A program made the position numbers and the translations under genes. From Kribbella pratensis (GTDB taxonomy: Bacteria; Actinomycetota; Actinomycetes; Propionibacteriales; Kribbellaceae): a stretch of DNA of 64,000 nucleotides. The DNA lies in the NCBI RefSeq assembly GCF_004366075.1, contig NZ_SODU01000001.1, forward strand, positions 620,001-684,000. Reading direction: 5' to 3'. The notes beneath the pieces are model-generated. The model had not been told where the DNA came from. It was given only the letters and a program-made list of their open reading frames with translations, and searched no databases. Positions 7,521 through 17,001 of the stretch are shown in pieces (the stretch's first letter is position 1; every line of letters begins with the position of its first letter).

Positions 7521-8003
7521 GTGCCTCGTTCAAGCACCGAAACCGCACAACACCCGTCCCGGACCTCGTTGGGCTGGATCCCCTGGGCCACGTTGGTGGT
7601 GTCGGTCGCCGGTCTCGCGGTGGCGGCGTACCTGACCTATGAGCACTTCACCGCCGGCACCACGCTCGCGTGCCCGGACACCGGGGTGGTCAACTGCGCC
7701 AAGGTGACGAGCAGCCAGTACTCGAAGGTCTTCGGGATCCCGGTCGCGCTGCTCGGCCTCGCGTTCTTCGCCGGCATGACCGCCCTCTCGGTGCCGCCGA
7801 TGTGGCGTACGTCGTCACCGTGGCCGAGCCGCCTGCGGCTGGCCGGCGTACTGACCGGAGTCGTGTTCGTCTGCTACCTGATCTGGGCCGAACTGTTCCA
7901 GATCAACGCGATCTGCCTGTGGTGCACGGTCGTTCACGCTCTGACGCTGGTTCTGTTCGCGCTGGTGATCATCCGCCTGGCCCTGGTCCCGCCCGCGTCA
8001 TGA
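7521..8003 (+). CDS. Vitamin K epoxide reductase (VKOR) family protein
   Basis: A 160-residue four-helix membrane protein. The loop cysteine pair is in LACPDTGVVNCAKV and the catalytic CxxC is in ICLWCTVVH. Bacterial VKOR replaces DsbB: it takes electrons from a DsbA-like protein and passes them to quinone. It starts with GTG two bases after the DUF929 stop and is probably translated with it. Confidence 0.92.
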   Translation: MPRSSTETAQHPSRTSLGWIPWATLVVSVAGLAVAAYLTYEHFTAGTTLACPDTGVVNCAKVTSSQYSKVFGIPVALLGLAFFAGMTALSVPPMWRTSSPWPSRLRLAGVLTGVVFVCYLIWAELFQINAICLWCTVVHALTLVLFALVIIRLALVPPAS

Positions 8004-8032
8004 AATAGCGTGGCAGCGGGTACTGGAGCCGC

Positions 8033-8695
8033 ATGCGATGGCTACGACTGCGGGCTCTGCTGCTGGCCAACCTGGTGCTGTTCTTCTGCTTCCTGATCGG
8101 CCTGGCAGTCGTCGGCCACGCCCAGGACAACTCCGAGCTCACCGAGCACGGCCAGGCGCCGCAGACGTTCGCGCAGTACGTCGGCTCGTCGTCGTTCGGC
8201 GAGGCGGTGTTCGAGAACTGGGAGTCCGAGTTCCTGCAGATGTTCATGTACGTCCTGCTCACGGCGTACCTGGTGCAGAAGGGCTCGGCCGAGTCCCGGC
8301 CCATCGACGAGCCGGCGCCGCAGGACGAGGATCCCCGCGACCATCGGTCCGACCGGACCGCGCCGTGGCCGGTACGGCACGGTTCCGAGCTGATTCTCAG
8401 GCTGTACGAGAACTCGCTGGCGATCGCGTTCGGCCTGGTGTTCCTGCTGTCGTTCTGGTTGCACGCGGCAACCGGCGCGGCGACGTACAGCGAGGAGGAG
8501 CTGCAACACGGCGGCACGGCGGTGACGACCTGGCAGTATCTCGGGACCTCGCAGTTCTGGTACGAGTCGCTGCAGAACTGGCAGAGCGAGTTCCTGGCCG
8601 TCGCGGCGATCATCGGCGGGTCGATCTATCTGCGGCAGCGGCGCTCGGCGCAGTCCAAGCCGGTGCACGCGCCGCACTCCGAAACGGGCGGCTGA
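8033..8695 (+). CDS. Membrane protein with internal duplication (DUF6766-like)
   Basis: A 220-residue protein with an N-terminal membrane helix and further helices near residues 75-90, 135-150 and 190-205. The two halves are clearly related: FAQYVGSSSFGEAVFENWESEF in the first half corresponds to WQYLGTSQFWYESLQNWQSEF in the second, each followed by a hydrophobic helix and a basic segment. Function is unknown, and the family name is given from memory. The stop overlaps the start of the UdgX gene (TGATG), so the two are translationally linked. Confidence 0.7.
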   Translation: MRWLRLRALLLANLVLFFCFLIGLAVVGHAQDNSELTEHGQAPQTFAQYVGSSSFGEAVFENWESEFLQMFMYVLLTAYLVQKGSAESRPIDEPAPQDEDPRDHRSDRTAPWPVRHGSELILRLYENSLAIAFGLVFLLSFWLHAATGAATYSEEELQHGGTAVTTWQYLGTSQFWYESLQNWQSEFLAVAAIIGGSIYLRQRRSAQSKPVHAPHSETGG

Positions 8696-9324
8696 TGACC
8701 AAACATCCCGGAGCCGAGAAGTGGGTGCCGCAGCAGGGCGGCATGCGGAAGGTACGCGCGGAGCTCGGCAACTGCCGCGGCTGCGAGCTGTGGCAGGACG
8801 CCGAGCAGGCCGTCGCCGGTGAAGGACCGGTGCGGGCGCGGATGATGCTCGTCGGCGAGACGCCCGGCGACCACGAGGACAAGGAAGGGCACGTCTTCGT
8901 CGGTCCGGCCGGGCATCTGCTCGACAAGGCGCTGGCCGAGGCCGGGATCGTGCGGTCGGAGGTGTATCTGACGAACGCCGTGAAGCACTTCCGGTTCGAA
9001 CGGCAGGGGAAGCGACGGATCCACAAGACGCCCGCTGCGAGTCAGATCACGGCGTGCCATCCGTGGTTGCGGCGCGAACTCGAGATCGTGAAGCCCTCGT
9101 TGGTCGTGGTGATGGGCTCGGTCGCGGCCAAGGCTCTCCTGGGCTCCACCTTCCGCGTAACGCAAGAGCGGGGCAAACGGGTGGAGCTGCCGAGCGGCCT
9201 GCCGGCCGTGGCGACCGTGCATCCGTCATCCGTGGTTCGGTCCGAGGAGTTCCGGCGCGACTTCGAGCGCTTCGTCGACGATCTCCGCGTCGCGGTCGAC
9301 CTACTCGGTCAGGAGGCCGTGTAG
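8695..9324 (+). CDS. udgX: Uracil-DNA glycosylase, UdgX type
   Basis: A 209-residue family-4-like uracil-DNA glycosylase. Motif A is GETPGDHEDKEG (54-65), and the R-loop KRRIH (106-110) places the histidine known to form a covalent bond with the abasic sugar at H110, matching H109 of the mycobacterial enzyme. HPSSVVRS is the second active-site motif. Cysteines at 27, 30 and 121 suit Fe-S cluster binding. UdgX recognises uracil in single-stranded DNA and becomes covalently trapped on it. It is co-translated with the upstream membrane protein, a pairing whose meaning is unclear. Confidence 0.93.
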   Translation: MTKHPGAEKWVPQQGGMRKVRAELGNCRGCELWQDAEQAVAGEGPVRARMMLVGETPGDHEDKEGHVFVGPAGHLLDKALAEAGIVRSEVYLTNAVKHFRFERQGKRRIHKTPAASQITACHPWLRRELEIVKPSLVVVMGSVAAKALLGSTFRVTQERGKRVELPSGLPAVATVHPSSVVRSEEFRRDFERFVDDLRVAVDLLGQEAV

Positions 9325-9788
9325 TCGACCACGGAGACGGATGCCACGATCTGCCCGTCGGTCCGGGTCAGCTGCTGGATCGGCATGCCGGGCAGGCTGG
9401 TCGCGAACCAGAAGATCTCGTCGGTCCCGCCGTCCCGCACGGTGTAGCGCAGGCAGTCCAGCGCGCCGATCGCGGTCTCGATCCGTTCCGGCTCGATCGT
9501 CGTACCGTCGGCCGTGAACGAGGCGTGCCGCTGCAGGTCCAGCCAGGTCGTCTTCATCACCTGCGGCTCGCCGAGCGGAGCGCCGTCGAGCGACCGCTGC
9601 GAACGTTCCAGCGTGGCGCCGGACTCGTCGCACTCGACGTACGTGCTGATCAGCAGGAACGGCTCCGCGCCGACCGATTCGACGCGGCGCGTGATGGACT
9701 TCCCCACCGTCGTCGCGTCCCGGATCTCGGCGGCCGTGAACGGCGTCGGAGCGTGCCCGGCCTCCAGCACATGCGAATCCTCTGCCAT
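9309..9788 (-). CDS. Conserved hypothetical protein
   Basis: A 159-residue soluble protein with no motif I recognise. It looks like a mixed alpha/beta fold with several predicted strands, for example TDEIFWFATSLPGMP. The ATG is preceded by GGGAGGG four bases upstream. It runs convergently with the UdgX gene and overlaps it by 16 bases. No membrane segment or signal peptide is visible. Confidence 0.65.
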   Translation of the reverse strand: MAEDSHVLEAGHAPTPFTAAEIRDATTVGKSITRRVESVGAEPFLLISTYVECDESGATLERSQRSLDGAPLGEPQVMKTTWLDLQRHASFTADGTTIEPERIETAIGALDCLRYTVRDGGTDEIFWFATSLPGMPIQQLTRTDGQIVASVSVVDYTAS

Positions 9789-9852
9789 TCGCCCTCCCAA
9801 CCTAGGACCCGATGCCACTGTAGATGCCGGCCGCGTCGCAGTCGCGGTCGAG

Positions 9853-12222
9853 CTACCCGGCTGACCAGCGCCAGTCCCGGACCTCCGGCAGGTCCTCGCC
9901 GTGCCTGGTGACGTAGGCACGATGGCGGGTGCGTTGGTCCGCGAAGTACTGCCGCGTCGACACTGCGCGGGACTGCAGCGACGGCACCCGGTCGATGACG
10001 TCCATCGCGAGGTGGTAGCGGTCCAGGTTGTTGCGGACCACCATGTCGAACGGCGTGGTCGTCGTACCCTCCTCGACATAGCCGCGGACGTGCAGGTTGG
10101 CATGACCGTGCCGCCGGTAGGTGAGGCGATGGATCAGCCACGGATAGCCGTGGTACGCGAAGATCACCGGCTTGTCCGTGGTGAACAGCGCGTCGTACTC
10201 CGCGTCCGGCAGCCCGTGCGGATGCTCGGTCGCGTCCTGGAGCCGCATCAGATCGACGACGTTCACGACCCGGATCCGCAGGTCCGGCAGGTGCTCGCGG
10301 AGCAGGTCGACCGCGGCGAGCGTCTCCATCGTCGGTACGTCGCCCGCGCAGGCCATCACCACATCGGGGTCGCCCTCGTCGTTGCTCGCGAAGTCCCACA
10401 CGCCGACACCTCGAGCGCAGTGCACCGCCGCCTCGTCCCAGTCGAGCCAGTTGGGCTGCGGCTGCTTGCCGGCGACCACGACGTTGATGTAGTTCCGCGT
10501 CCGCAGGCAGTGGTCCATCGTGGACAGCAGCGTGTTCGTGTCCGGCGGCAGGTAGACCCGGACGACCTCGGCCTTCTTGTTCACCACATGATCGATGAAC
10601 CCCGGATCCTGATGCGAGAACCCGTTGTGGTCCTGCCGCCAGACGTGCGACGTGAGCAGGTAGTTCAGCGACGGGACCGGCCGCCGCCACTCGAGGCGGT
10701 TGATCGTCTTCAGCCACTTCGCGTGCTGGTTGACCATCGAGTCGACGATGTGGACGAACGCCTCGTACGACGAGAACAGACCGTGCCTCCCGGTGAGCAG
10801 GTACCCCTCCAACCAGCCCTGGCAGGTGTGTTCGCTGAGGATCTCCAGCACGCGGCCGTCCGGTGCGAGGTGGTTGTCGGTGTCCCGGCGCTCGGCGAGC
10901 CACCGCTTCCCGGTTTCCTCGTAGACCGCGCTCAAACGGTTCGACTCGGTCTCGTCCGGGCCGAACAGCCGCAGGTTGTCCGGGTTCCGCCGGAAGGCGT
11001 CCCGGAGGAACGCGCCGAAGACCTTCGTCGGCTCCCCGTCCTCGGCGCCGGGCACCTTCACCGGTACGGCGTACTCCTCCACCGGCGGCAGCTCGAGGTC
11101 GCGGCTCAGCACACCGCCGTTGGCGTGCGGACTCGATCCCATCCGCCGCTCCGGACCCGGTGCGAGCTCGAGGAGCTCCGGGACAGGACGGCCCTGCTCG
11201 TCGAACAGTTCCTCCGGCCGGTAGCTGCGGAGCCAGTCCTCCAGTTGACGCAGATGGTCCTCGTTCGTGCGGACGCCGGACAGCGGCACCTGATGCGATC
11301 GCCACGTGTTCTCGACCTGCTCGCCGTCGACCGTTCGCGGACCCGTCCATCCCTTCGGCGTACGCAACACGATCATCGGCCAGGCGGCGCGCGCGGGTGC
11401 CTGATCCGCGGACCGTGCCTCGCGGTGGATCTCGTCGATCCGGTCCAGGCACCGGTCCAGCGTGGCCGCCAGCGCGTGGTGGACCTCGGCCGGCTCGGCG
11501 CCCTCGACCAGGTACGGCTCGTACCCGTATCCCCGCATCAGCGCGGTCAGCTCCTCGTCACCGATCCTCGCCAGCAACGCCGGGTTGGCGATCTTGTAGC
11601 CGTTCAGGTGCAGGATCGGCAGTACGGCGCCGTCGCGCGCCGGGTTCAGGAACTTGTTCGAGTGCCACGACGCCGCGAGCGGACCGGTCTCGGCCTCACC
11701 GTCGCCAACGACACAGGCCACGACCAGATCCGGGTTGTCGGCGGCAGCGCCGTACGCGTGACTGAGTGAATAGCCGAGCTCGCCGCCCTCGTTGATCGAG
11801 CCCGGCACGTCCGCCGCCACGTGACTCGGGATACCTCCCGGGAAGGAGAACTGCCGGAACAGCCGCCCCATCCCGGCCTCGTCCCGCGTCGTGTTCGGGT
11901 ACGCCGCCGTCCAGCTCCCCTCCAGCCACGTGTTCGCCACCAACGCCGGCCCGCCGTGTCCAGGGCCGGTCACGAACAACATGTCCCGGTCCCGCTGCCT
12001 GATCACCCGGTTCAGGTGCGTGTAGATCAGGTTGAGCCCGGGCGTCGTCCCCCAGTGGCCGAGCAGCCGCGGCTTGATGTGTTCCGGTCGCAGCGGCTCC
12101 CGCAGGAGCGGATTGGCGAGCAGATAGATCTGGCCGACGGACAGGTAATTGGCCGCGCGCCAGTACGCGTCGATCCTTCGCAACTCGTCGTCGCGCAGTG
12201 CCTTGGTCTCGATCTGCTCCAC
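9853..12222 (-). CDS. xfp: Phosphoketolase (xylulose-5-P/fructose-6-P)
   Basis: A 789-residue thiamine-diphosphate enzyme. It shows the phosphoketolase signatures GHGGPALV in the N-terminal region and the cofactor-binding GDGEAETG at about 180. The [16 protein letters not shown] block is near residue 530, and the length is the usual one for the family. It cleaves xylulose-5-phosphate or fructose-6-phosphate to acetyl-phosphate. The pta and ackA genes at 36-39 kb can convert that product to acetate or acetyl-CoA, though they are not adjacent. The GTG at 12222 ([13 protein letters not shown]) is taken as start because family members begin here; an in-frame ATG at 12312 exists. Confidence 0.95.
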   Translation of the reverse strand: MEQIETKALRDDELRRIDAYWRAANYLSVGQIYLLANPLLREPLRPEHIKPRLLGHWGTTPGLNLIYTHLNRVIRQRDRDMLFVTGPGHGGPALVANTWLEGSWTAAYPNTTRDEAGMGRLFRQFSFPGGIPSHVAADVPGSINEGGELGYSLSHAYGAAADNPDLVVACVVGDGEAETGPLAASWHSNKFLNPARDGAVLPILHLNGYKIANPALLARIGDEELTALMRGYGYEPYLVEGAEPAEVHHALAATLDRCLDRIDEIHREARSADQAPARAAWPMIVLRTPKGWTGPRTVDGEQVENTWRSHQVPLSGVRTNEDHLRQLEDWLRSYRPEELFDEQGRPVPELLELAPGPERRMGSSPHANGGVLSRDLELPPVEEYAVPVKVPGAEDGEPTKVFGAFLRDAFRRNPDNLRLFGPDETESNRLSAVYEETGKRWLAERRDTDNHLAPDGRVLEILSEHTCQGWLEGYLLTGRHGLFSSYEAFVHIVDSMVNQHAKWLKTINRLEWRRPVPSLNYLLTSHVWRQDHNGFSHQDPGFIDHVVNKKAEVVRVYLPPDTNTLLSTMDHCLRTRNYINVVVAGKQPQPNWLDWDEAAVHCARGVGVWDFASNDEGDPDVVMACAGDVPTMETLAAVDLLREHLPDLRIRVVNVVDLMRLQDATEHPHGLPDAEYDALFTTDKPVIFAYHGYPWLIHRLTYRRHGHANLHVRGYVEEGTTTTPFDMVVRNNLDRYHLAMDVIDRVPSLQSRAVSTRQYFADQRTRHRAYVTRHGEDLPEVRDWRWSAG

Positions 12223-12454
12223 GGTGGGCCCTTCGAAGATCGGCGAAGTTCTTCGTGTTCCGGGCTGGTACCCGGTGCCGGTCTGCAACATTCGGCCGAG
12301 TGCGGGTAGCATGGGATCTCGATCGCGCACACAGGAGCGGTGCATTCTGAGCCGTGTTCCTGGAGGACCCTCTGAACGGCCCTCTGCACGTCATTGGGTA
12401 CGTCACGGGGTCGCGCCCCGTCGGCGGGTCGGTCCCCGCGTGGTCCGGTATTCC

Positions 12455-12473
12455 GTCACGGCTCCGCCGTGAC
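12455..12473 (+). other. Perfect hairpin ahead of the helicase ribosome site
   Basis: GTCACGG and CCGTGAC form a perfect 7-bp stem around a five-base loop, ending eight bases before AGGAGG. The rest of the 266-base gap between xfp and the helicase holds other GC-rich inverted repeats but no promoter I can name with confidence. Confidence 0.4.
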
Positions 12474-12488
12474 ACGACACAGGAGGAA

Positions 12489-14642
12489 ATGTTGGCCCGA
12501 CGAGGTCAGCGCCAGCCCGGCGCTACCCGTTCCGCTCCCCGTCGCCGGCGTCGCGTCCGTGACGGTGAGTCCGACGGTCTGATCCAGGTCCTCGCACAGG
12601 CCGTCCGGGAGGTCGAGGCCGCGGTCACCCGCGCTGCGATCAAGCCGTCGACCCGGACGAAGTTCCAGGTCGTCGCCCTGCTGGTCCGCGAGGAGCGGGC
12701 CCGGGTGAACGGCGCCGAGTCCGCCACCGAGGCGTACCGCACCGAGCAGCTCCGGCGGCTCGACGGGATCGCGACGATCCTGGCGAAGACCGCCGCCATG
12801 GAGCCCTCGCTGCTCGGCCTGCTGGCCGAGGACGCGGTGATCTCCGAGGCCGCGGCCGCGCTCCGGCGGCAGATGCTGGAGGACGCCGGGATGGAGGCGC
12901 CCGAGGAGCCGGAGCCGGAGCAACCCGCCGCTCCCCCGGAGACGCAGACCCGTCGGGTGGTGCCGCAGGCGGTCGTGGCGCGGCAGCTCGCGAACCCGTT
13001 CCTCGCCCCGGACTTCTCCAACGCCCCGGCCCGCGCGGCCAAGCCGAGCCGGCTCGGCGGCTGGGAGCTGATCGGGCCGCTGCTGCGCTCGTTCGAGCAC
13101 GCGGCGGCCTCGGCCACCATGAATCTGCCCGAGCCGAAGTCGCTCCAGCTGGCCGGTGGCATCGACGCGCTCCGCCGCCGCGGCCTCGAACTGATGCCGC
13201 ACCAGGCGGGGCTGATCGAAGCCGCGGCGCAGGGCCACCGGACGTTCCTGCTCGCCGACGAACCCGGCCTGGGCAAGACTGCCCAGGCACTGCTCGCCGC
13301 GCAGGCCGCCGACGCGTATCCCCTGCTGGTCGTGGTGCCGAACGTCGTGAAGACGAACTGGGCCCGCGAGGCCGGCCTCTGGACACCCCGCCGTACGCCG
13401 ACCGTCATCCACGGCGACGGCGACACGATCGACGGATTCGCGGACATCGTGGTCGTGAACTACGAGATCCTCGACCGGCACGTCGGCTGGCTCGGCGACC
13501 TCGGGTTCCGCGGCATGGTCGTGGACGAGGCGCACTTCATCAAGAACAAGAAGTCGCAGCGGTCCCGCAACGTCCTCGACCTGTCCAACCGGATCCGCAG
13601 CCGGACCGCCCGGCCGCTGCTGATGGCCCTCACCGGTACGCCGCTGATCAACTCGATCGAGGACTTCACCGCGATCTGGGAGTTCCTCGGCTGGATCGAC
13701 GAGAAGGCGCCGCGGGCCGAGCTGATGGAGAAGCTCGACGCGACCGACCTGACCCCGGCCGACCCCGGGTTCAACGCGGCCGCGCGGGCCAGCGTGATCG
13801 ACATGGGGATCGTCCGGCGCCGTAAGGTCGACGTGGCCGCGGACATCCCGGCCCGCCGGATCGCCGACCTCCCGGTCGAGCTCGACGGTGCCGCCGGGCG
13901 CTCGATCCGGGCCGCCGAGCGGGAGCTCGCGGACCGCCTCGTGGAGCGGTACCGGACCGCCCTCGAGACCCGTCGCCTGGGCATCGTCGTGGACGGTATC
14001 GACCACGACCTGGTCCGCCAGGTGGCCGGCTGGGAGCGGGCCGAGATGGCGAACAAGAAGACCGGCGACAACGTGTTCAGCCTGTTCCGCCGGATCGGTC
14101 AGGCGAAGGCGGGGCTGGCCGCCGACTACGCGGCACAGCTCGCGCAGAACGTCGGCAAGGTGGTGTTCTTCGCCCGCCACATCGAGGTGATGGACACCGC
14201 CGAGGAGCTGTTCGCCGAGCGCGGCATCAAGTACTCGTCGATCCGCGGCGACCAGACCGCACGGACCCGGCAGAAGAACATCGATGCCTTCGTCAACGAT
14301 CCCGAGGTGTCCATCGCGGTCTGCTCGCTGCTGACCGCCGGCGTCGGCCTCAACCTGCAGGTCTCGTCGAACGTCGTGCTCGCCGAGCTGTCCTGGACGA
14401 ACGCCGAGCAGACCCAGGCCATCGACCGGGTGCACCGGATCGGCCAGGACGAGCCGGTCACTGCGTGGCGGATCATCGCCGCGCAGACCATCGACACCCG
14501 GGTGGCCGACCTGATCGACGCCAAGGCCGGCCTGGCCGCCAAGGCCCTCGACGGCTCCGACGAAGAGGTCGGCTCCTCCGCCGACTTCCAGCTCGAGGCC
14601 CTGGCCGCCCTACTGACCCGAGCCCTCGAAGCCACGGTCTGA
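12489..14642 (+). CDS. SNF2-family DEAD/DEAH-box helicase
   Basis: A 717-residue protein. A basic N-terminal tail and a helical region (about 20-200) precede two RecA-like lobes. The Walker A is DEPGLGKT at about 256, with Pro replacing the usual Met of DEMGLGKT. Motif II is VVDEAHFIKN at about 345, and motif VI is IDRVHRIGQ at about 643. It should be an ATP-driven DNA translocase of the SNF2/RapA/HepA kind, with its target unknown. AGGAGG lies only two bases before the ATG at 12489; the next codon, TTG, is better spaced and may be used. The 3' end overlaps the convergent regulator by 33 bases. Confidence 0.9.
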   Translation: MLARRGQRQPGATRSAPRRRRRVRDGESDGLIQVLAQAVREVEAAVTRAAIKPSTRTKFQVVALLVREERARVNGAESATEAYRTEQLRRLDGIATILAKTAAMEPSLLGLLAEDAVISEAAAALRRQMLEDAGMEAPEEPEPEQPAAPPETQTRRVVPQAVVARQLANPFLAPDFSNAPARAAKPSRLGGWELIGPLLRSFEHAAASATMNLPEPKSLQLAGGIDALRRRGLELMPHQAGLIEAAAQGHRTFLLADEPGLGKTAQALLAAQAADAYPLLVVVPNVVKTNWAREAGLWTPRRTPTVIHGDGDTIDGFADIVVVNYEILDRHVGWLGDLGFRGMVVDEAHFIKNKKSQRSRNVLDLSNRIRSRTARPLLMALTGTPLINSIEDFTAIWEFLGWIDEKAPRAELMEKLDATDLTPADPGFNAAARASVIDMGIVRRRKVDVAADIPARRIADLPVELDGAAGRSIRAAERELADRLVERYRTALETRRLGIVVDGIDHDLVRQVAGWERAEMANKKTGDNVFSLFRRIGQAKAGLAADYAAQLAQNVGKVVFFARHIEVMDTAEELFAERGIKYSSIRGDQTARTRQKNIDAFVNDPEVSIAVCSLLTAGVGLNLQVSSNVVLAELSWTNAEQTQAIDRVHRIGQDEPVTAWRIIAAQTIDTRVADLIDAKAGLAAKALDGSDEEVGSSADFQLEALAALLTRALEATV

Positions 14643-15353
14643 CGCAGTTCCGGCGGCGGTGATCTCCACGCAGCACTCACCGCCGTCGGGGTCGAGGACC
14701 GCCTCGACAGTGTTCGCCTCCAGACCGGACAACAGGCCGGACACGAAGGCGTGGTTGAAACCGCACACTGCCTCCGGCTGCGCCTCCGCCAGCGGGTGGA
14801 AGGGGCAGCTGCGCAACCGCACACACCCCGGCCGCGGCCGGACCGGCTCGAAGCCGGCGCCCGACAAAGTTGCCTCCGACAACGTCAGCGCCCGCTCGGC
14901 GCTCAGCCGCCCCGGCCGGGACCGCGCCCGCTCCTGTTCGCCCAGTCTCTCGCCACGACGGAACGCCGCCCGGCGCGCCGATTCCAGGGGGCTGACCGGC
15001 TCGTCGCTGAGTGCGCCGTCGAGCAGGATCTCCGCGAGCAGGTCCGGCTGACGCGGAGGGATCGACACCCTGAGGTCGGTGCCCACCGGTTCGTACAGCT
15101 TCGGGGCCCGGCCCACCTTCCGCAGCCGGGCGACGTGCTCGAAATGCGACCGCAGCAACCCCGCCTCGACCAGCCGCTCGAGATGGAACGCCGCCAGCTT
15201 CCGCGAGATCCCCACCTCGGCCGCGGCGTCGTCGCGGCTGATCGGCCGCCCGGCCCGCCGGGCGAACTCGAACATCCGGCGTCGCGACTCGTCGCCGAGC
15301 GCCGCCAGCGCCACGATCGCCGCGTCGTTCACCCTGCTCACCATAACGGACAC
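14610..15353 (-). CDS. HTH regulator with C-terminal cysteine cluster (SufR-like)
   Basis: A 247-residue protein with an ArsR-type winged helix at about 15-75 (RPISRDDAAAEVGISRKL). The C-terminal sensor has cysteines at 177, 183, 197 and 227/228, arranged as SCPFHPLAE...VCGFNH. That spacing resembles the Fe-S-binding domain of SufR. It therefore probably senses Fe-S status or redox, which is inference from pattern. It is divergent from two small membrane proteins, and the shared gap contains an ACCAA-N6-TTGGT palindrome. An in-frame alternative start lies three codons downstream. Confidence 0.75.
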   Translation of the reverse strand: MSVMVSRVNDAAIVALAALGDESRRRMFEFARRAGRPISRDDAAAEVGISRKLAAFHLERLVEAGLLRSHFEHVARLRKVGRAPKLYEPVGTDLRVSIPPRQPDLLAEILLDGALSDEPVSPLESARRAAFRRGERLGEQERARSRPGRLSAERALTLSEATLSGAGFEPVRPRPGCVRLRSCPFHPLAEAQPEAVCGFNHAFVSGLLSGLEANTVEAVLDPDGGECCVEITAAGTASDRGFEGSGQ

Positions 15354-15409
15354 CCCGATGGGCGAAAACCCGGAAACCCGCGAGATCTTGACCGAACCTG
15401 ATGAATAAG

Positions 15410-15425
15410 ACCAAACTCAATTGGT
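15410..15425. promoter_or_regulatory. Candidate operator ACCAA-N6-TTGGT
   Basis: A perfect 5-6-5 palindrome, 17 bases before the DUF2231 start and 57 bases before the regulator start. It resembles the CAAC-N6-GTTG site of SufR in geometry. A TTGACC -35-like hexamer lies at 15388-15393. Confidence 0.5.
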
Positions 15426-15441
15426 GAAATGAGGAGGCCCG

Positions 15442-15951
15442 ATGTCCGATCGGCAGACGGCGGCGAAGCGCCCGGTGAGTGCACTGCTCACGGGCCCGTA
15501 CGGTCACCCGTTCCATCCGGTCCTGGTCACGATTCCGATCGGGGCCTGGGTGGCGAGCTTCGTCTTCGACATCGGGTCCCGCGCGGCGTCGGACGCGTCG
15601 TACCTGGTCCGCTCGTCGGAGTGGCTGATCGTCATCGGCATCGTCGGCGCGCTGGCGGCCGCGAGCGTCGGGCTGCTGGACTTCTTCACCCTTCCGAGCG
15701 GCACACGAGCGTTCCGGACCGGGCTGATCCACCTCACGTTGAACGTCGCCATCACCCTGGCGTACGCGGCAAACGCCTGGTGGCGTCACGGCGAGGAGGA
15801 CCAGGTCGCGATCGGGCCGGTCGTGCTGTCGGGCGTCAGTTTGGTGGCCTTGGGAATCTCTGGCTACCTCGGGGGCAAGCTGGCGTTCCGGTACGGCGTC
15901 CGGGTCGCGGAGGAGCAGGACCAGGCGGAAGGTTTCGAACCGAGGAGCTGA
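15442..15951 (+). CDS. DUF2231 membrane protein
   Basis: A 169-residue protein with four membrane helices (about 27-45, 60-82, 93-112, 125-145). The conserved GHPFHPVLVTIPIGAW opening is characteristic of DUF2231. The histidines in the HPFHP motif could bind heme or metal. GAGGAGG lies ahead of the ATG. It is one base from the next membrane gene, and both are probably controlled by the divergent Cys-containing regulator. Confidence 0.85.
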   Translation: MSDRQTAAKRPVSALLTGPYGHPFHPVLVTIPIGAWVASFVFDIGSRAASDASYLVRSSEWLIVIGIVGALAAASVGLLDFFTLPSGTRAFRTGLIHLTLNVAITLAYAANAWWRHGEEDQVAIGPVVLSGVSLVALGISGYLGGKLAFRYGVRVAEEQDQAEGFEPRS

Positions 15952-15952
15952 C

Positions 15953-16381
15953 ATGGCTATCGCCGCATTGATCACCTGGCTGATCACCGCGCTCGGGGGC
16001 TTCTATCTGCTCTACACCTGGATCAGCAACGGCGGTCCACGCAAGCCGAGCGCGAGCCGGTTCCCGCCGGCCCTGATCTTCGGCCACTTCGCCCTGGCCG
16101 CGGCCGGTCTGGTGGTGTGGATCTTCTACGTGATCGTGGACAACGACGCACTGGCGTGGACCGCGTTCGTCCTTCTGGTGCCGGTGGCGGCACTGGGCTT
16201 CACCATGCTGGCCCGGTGGTTGCCCACGTATCGCTCCCGCACAGCCGCCGGCTCCGTGGCGACCAGCACCGATGCTCCGGAACGGCACTTCCCCGTCGCA
16301 GTCGTGGGTGGCCACGGCCTGTTCGCGGTCACGACCGTTGTTCTGGTCCTGTTGACCGCGCTAGAGGTCGGTGGAAGCTGA
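15953..16381 (+). CDS. Small four-helix membrane protein
   Basis: A 142-residue hydrophobic protein with about four membrane helices and no recognised catalytic motif. It begins one base after the DUF2231 stop with GAGGAG upstream, so the two are one transcription unit. A partner role in a redox membrane complex is possible but unproven. Its 3' end overlaps the convergent DUF1684 gene by 21 bases. Confidence 0.75.
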   Translation: MAIAALITWLITALGGFYLLYTWISNGGPRKPSASRFPPALIFGHFALAAAGLVVWIFYVIVDNDALAWTAFVLLVPVAALGFTMLARWLPTYRSRTAAGSVATSTDAPERHFPVAVVGGHGLFAVTTVVLVLLTALEVGGS

Positions 16382-16990
16382 CGTCAACTCGCCTACCGGC
16401 AACTCGGCGCCGATGACGTTGGTCGCCGGTGCCAGCGGGCAGGTCCATTCCGGGCTGTAGGCGCAGGACGGGTTGTACGCGAAATTCAGGTCGACGACGA
16501 ACTCGTCAAGGTCCCCGCCGAGGTCCGCGCCTTTCACCGTGTCGATCAGATAGCGGCCTCCGCCGTACGTCGACGTACCGGCCAGCGCGTCCTTCACCGG
16601 GACGAACAGGCCGCCGCCGTACGACTCCAGCCACCACACGTCCAGGTCACCCACCGGCAACTGCAGTACGCCGACGCGTGAGAACGGGATCACGCCGTCG
16701 GTCGCGGACTGGAACCCCCAGCTGAACGGCTTCACGTCCGTCTCGATCGTCGCCTCGAAACGGAACTCCGTGCGGTACGGTGCGACGGGCGCGCCGGCGT
16801 ACGTCGCGCGCCGTTCCGGCGGGACCGGTGAGGCGGGGTGGTTCGCCAGCAGCTCGTTGCGGCCGGCTTGCCACTGGGCGTGGGCGGTGGCTGGATCGTT
16901 CTCGGCGCGGATGTCCCGGTAGAGCGCGAAGACCTGTCGTCGCCAGTCGGCGACGGCCAGCGCGGGTGCCCCGAAGTTCCCTTGGTTCAC
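16361..16990 (-). CDS. DUF1684 family protein
   Basis: A 209-residue protein. It has the DUF1684 pattern: an N-terminal WRRQVFALYRDIRA helix, then a beta-rich body with GVLQLPVGDLDVWWLESYGGG and LFVPVKDALAG, and the conserved C-terminal DLNFAYNPSCAY...WTCPLAP segment. The function of this family is unknown. The GTG start at 16990 has AGGAG five bases upstream. Confidence 0.82.
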   Translation of the reverse strand: MNQGNFGAPALAVADWRRQVFALYRDIRAENDPATAHAQWQAGRNELLANHPASPVPPERRATYAGAPVAPYRTEFRFEATIETDVKPFSWGFQSATDGVIPFSRVGVLQLPVGDLDVWWLESYGGGLFVPVKDALAGTSTYGGGRYLIDTVKGADLGGDLDEFVVDLNFAYNPSCAYSPEWTCPLAPATNVIGAELPVGELTSASTDL

Positions 16991-17001
16991 AGCGTCTCCT
17001 G

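Noticed and set aside
10700..10924. Short plus-strand frames inside xfp as separate genes
   Set aside because: No ribosome sites or protein-like composition, and they are fully inside a conserved enzyme.
9901..11769. A 622-codon plus-strand frame across xfp
   Set aside because: Composition is typical of an antisense shadow in high-GC DNA, and the phosphoketolase on the other strand is unmistakable.
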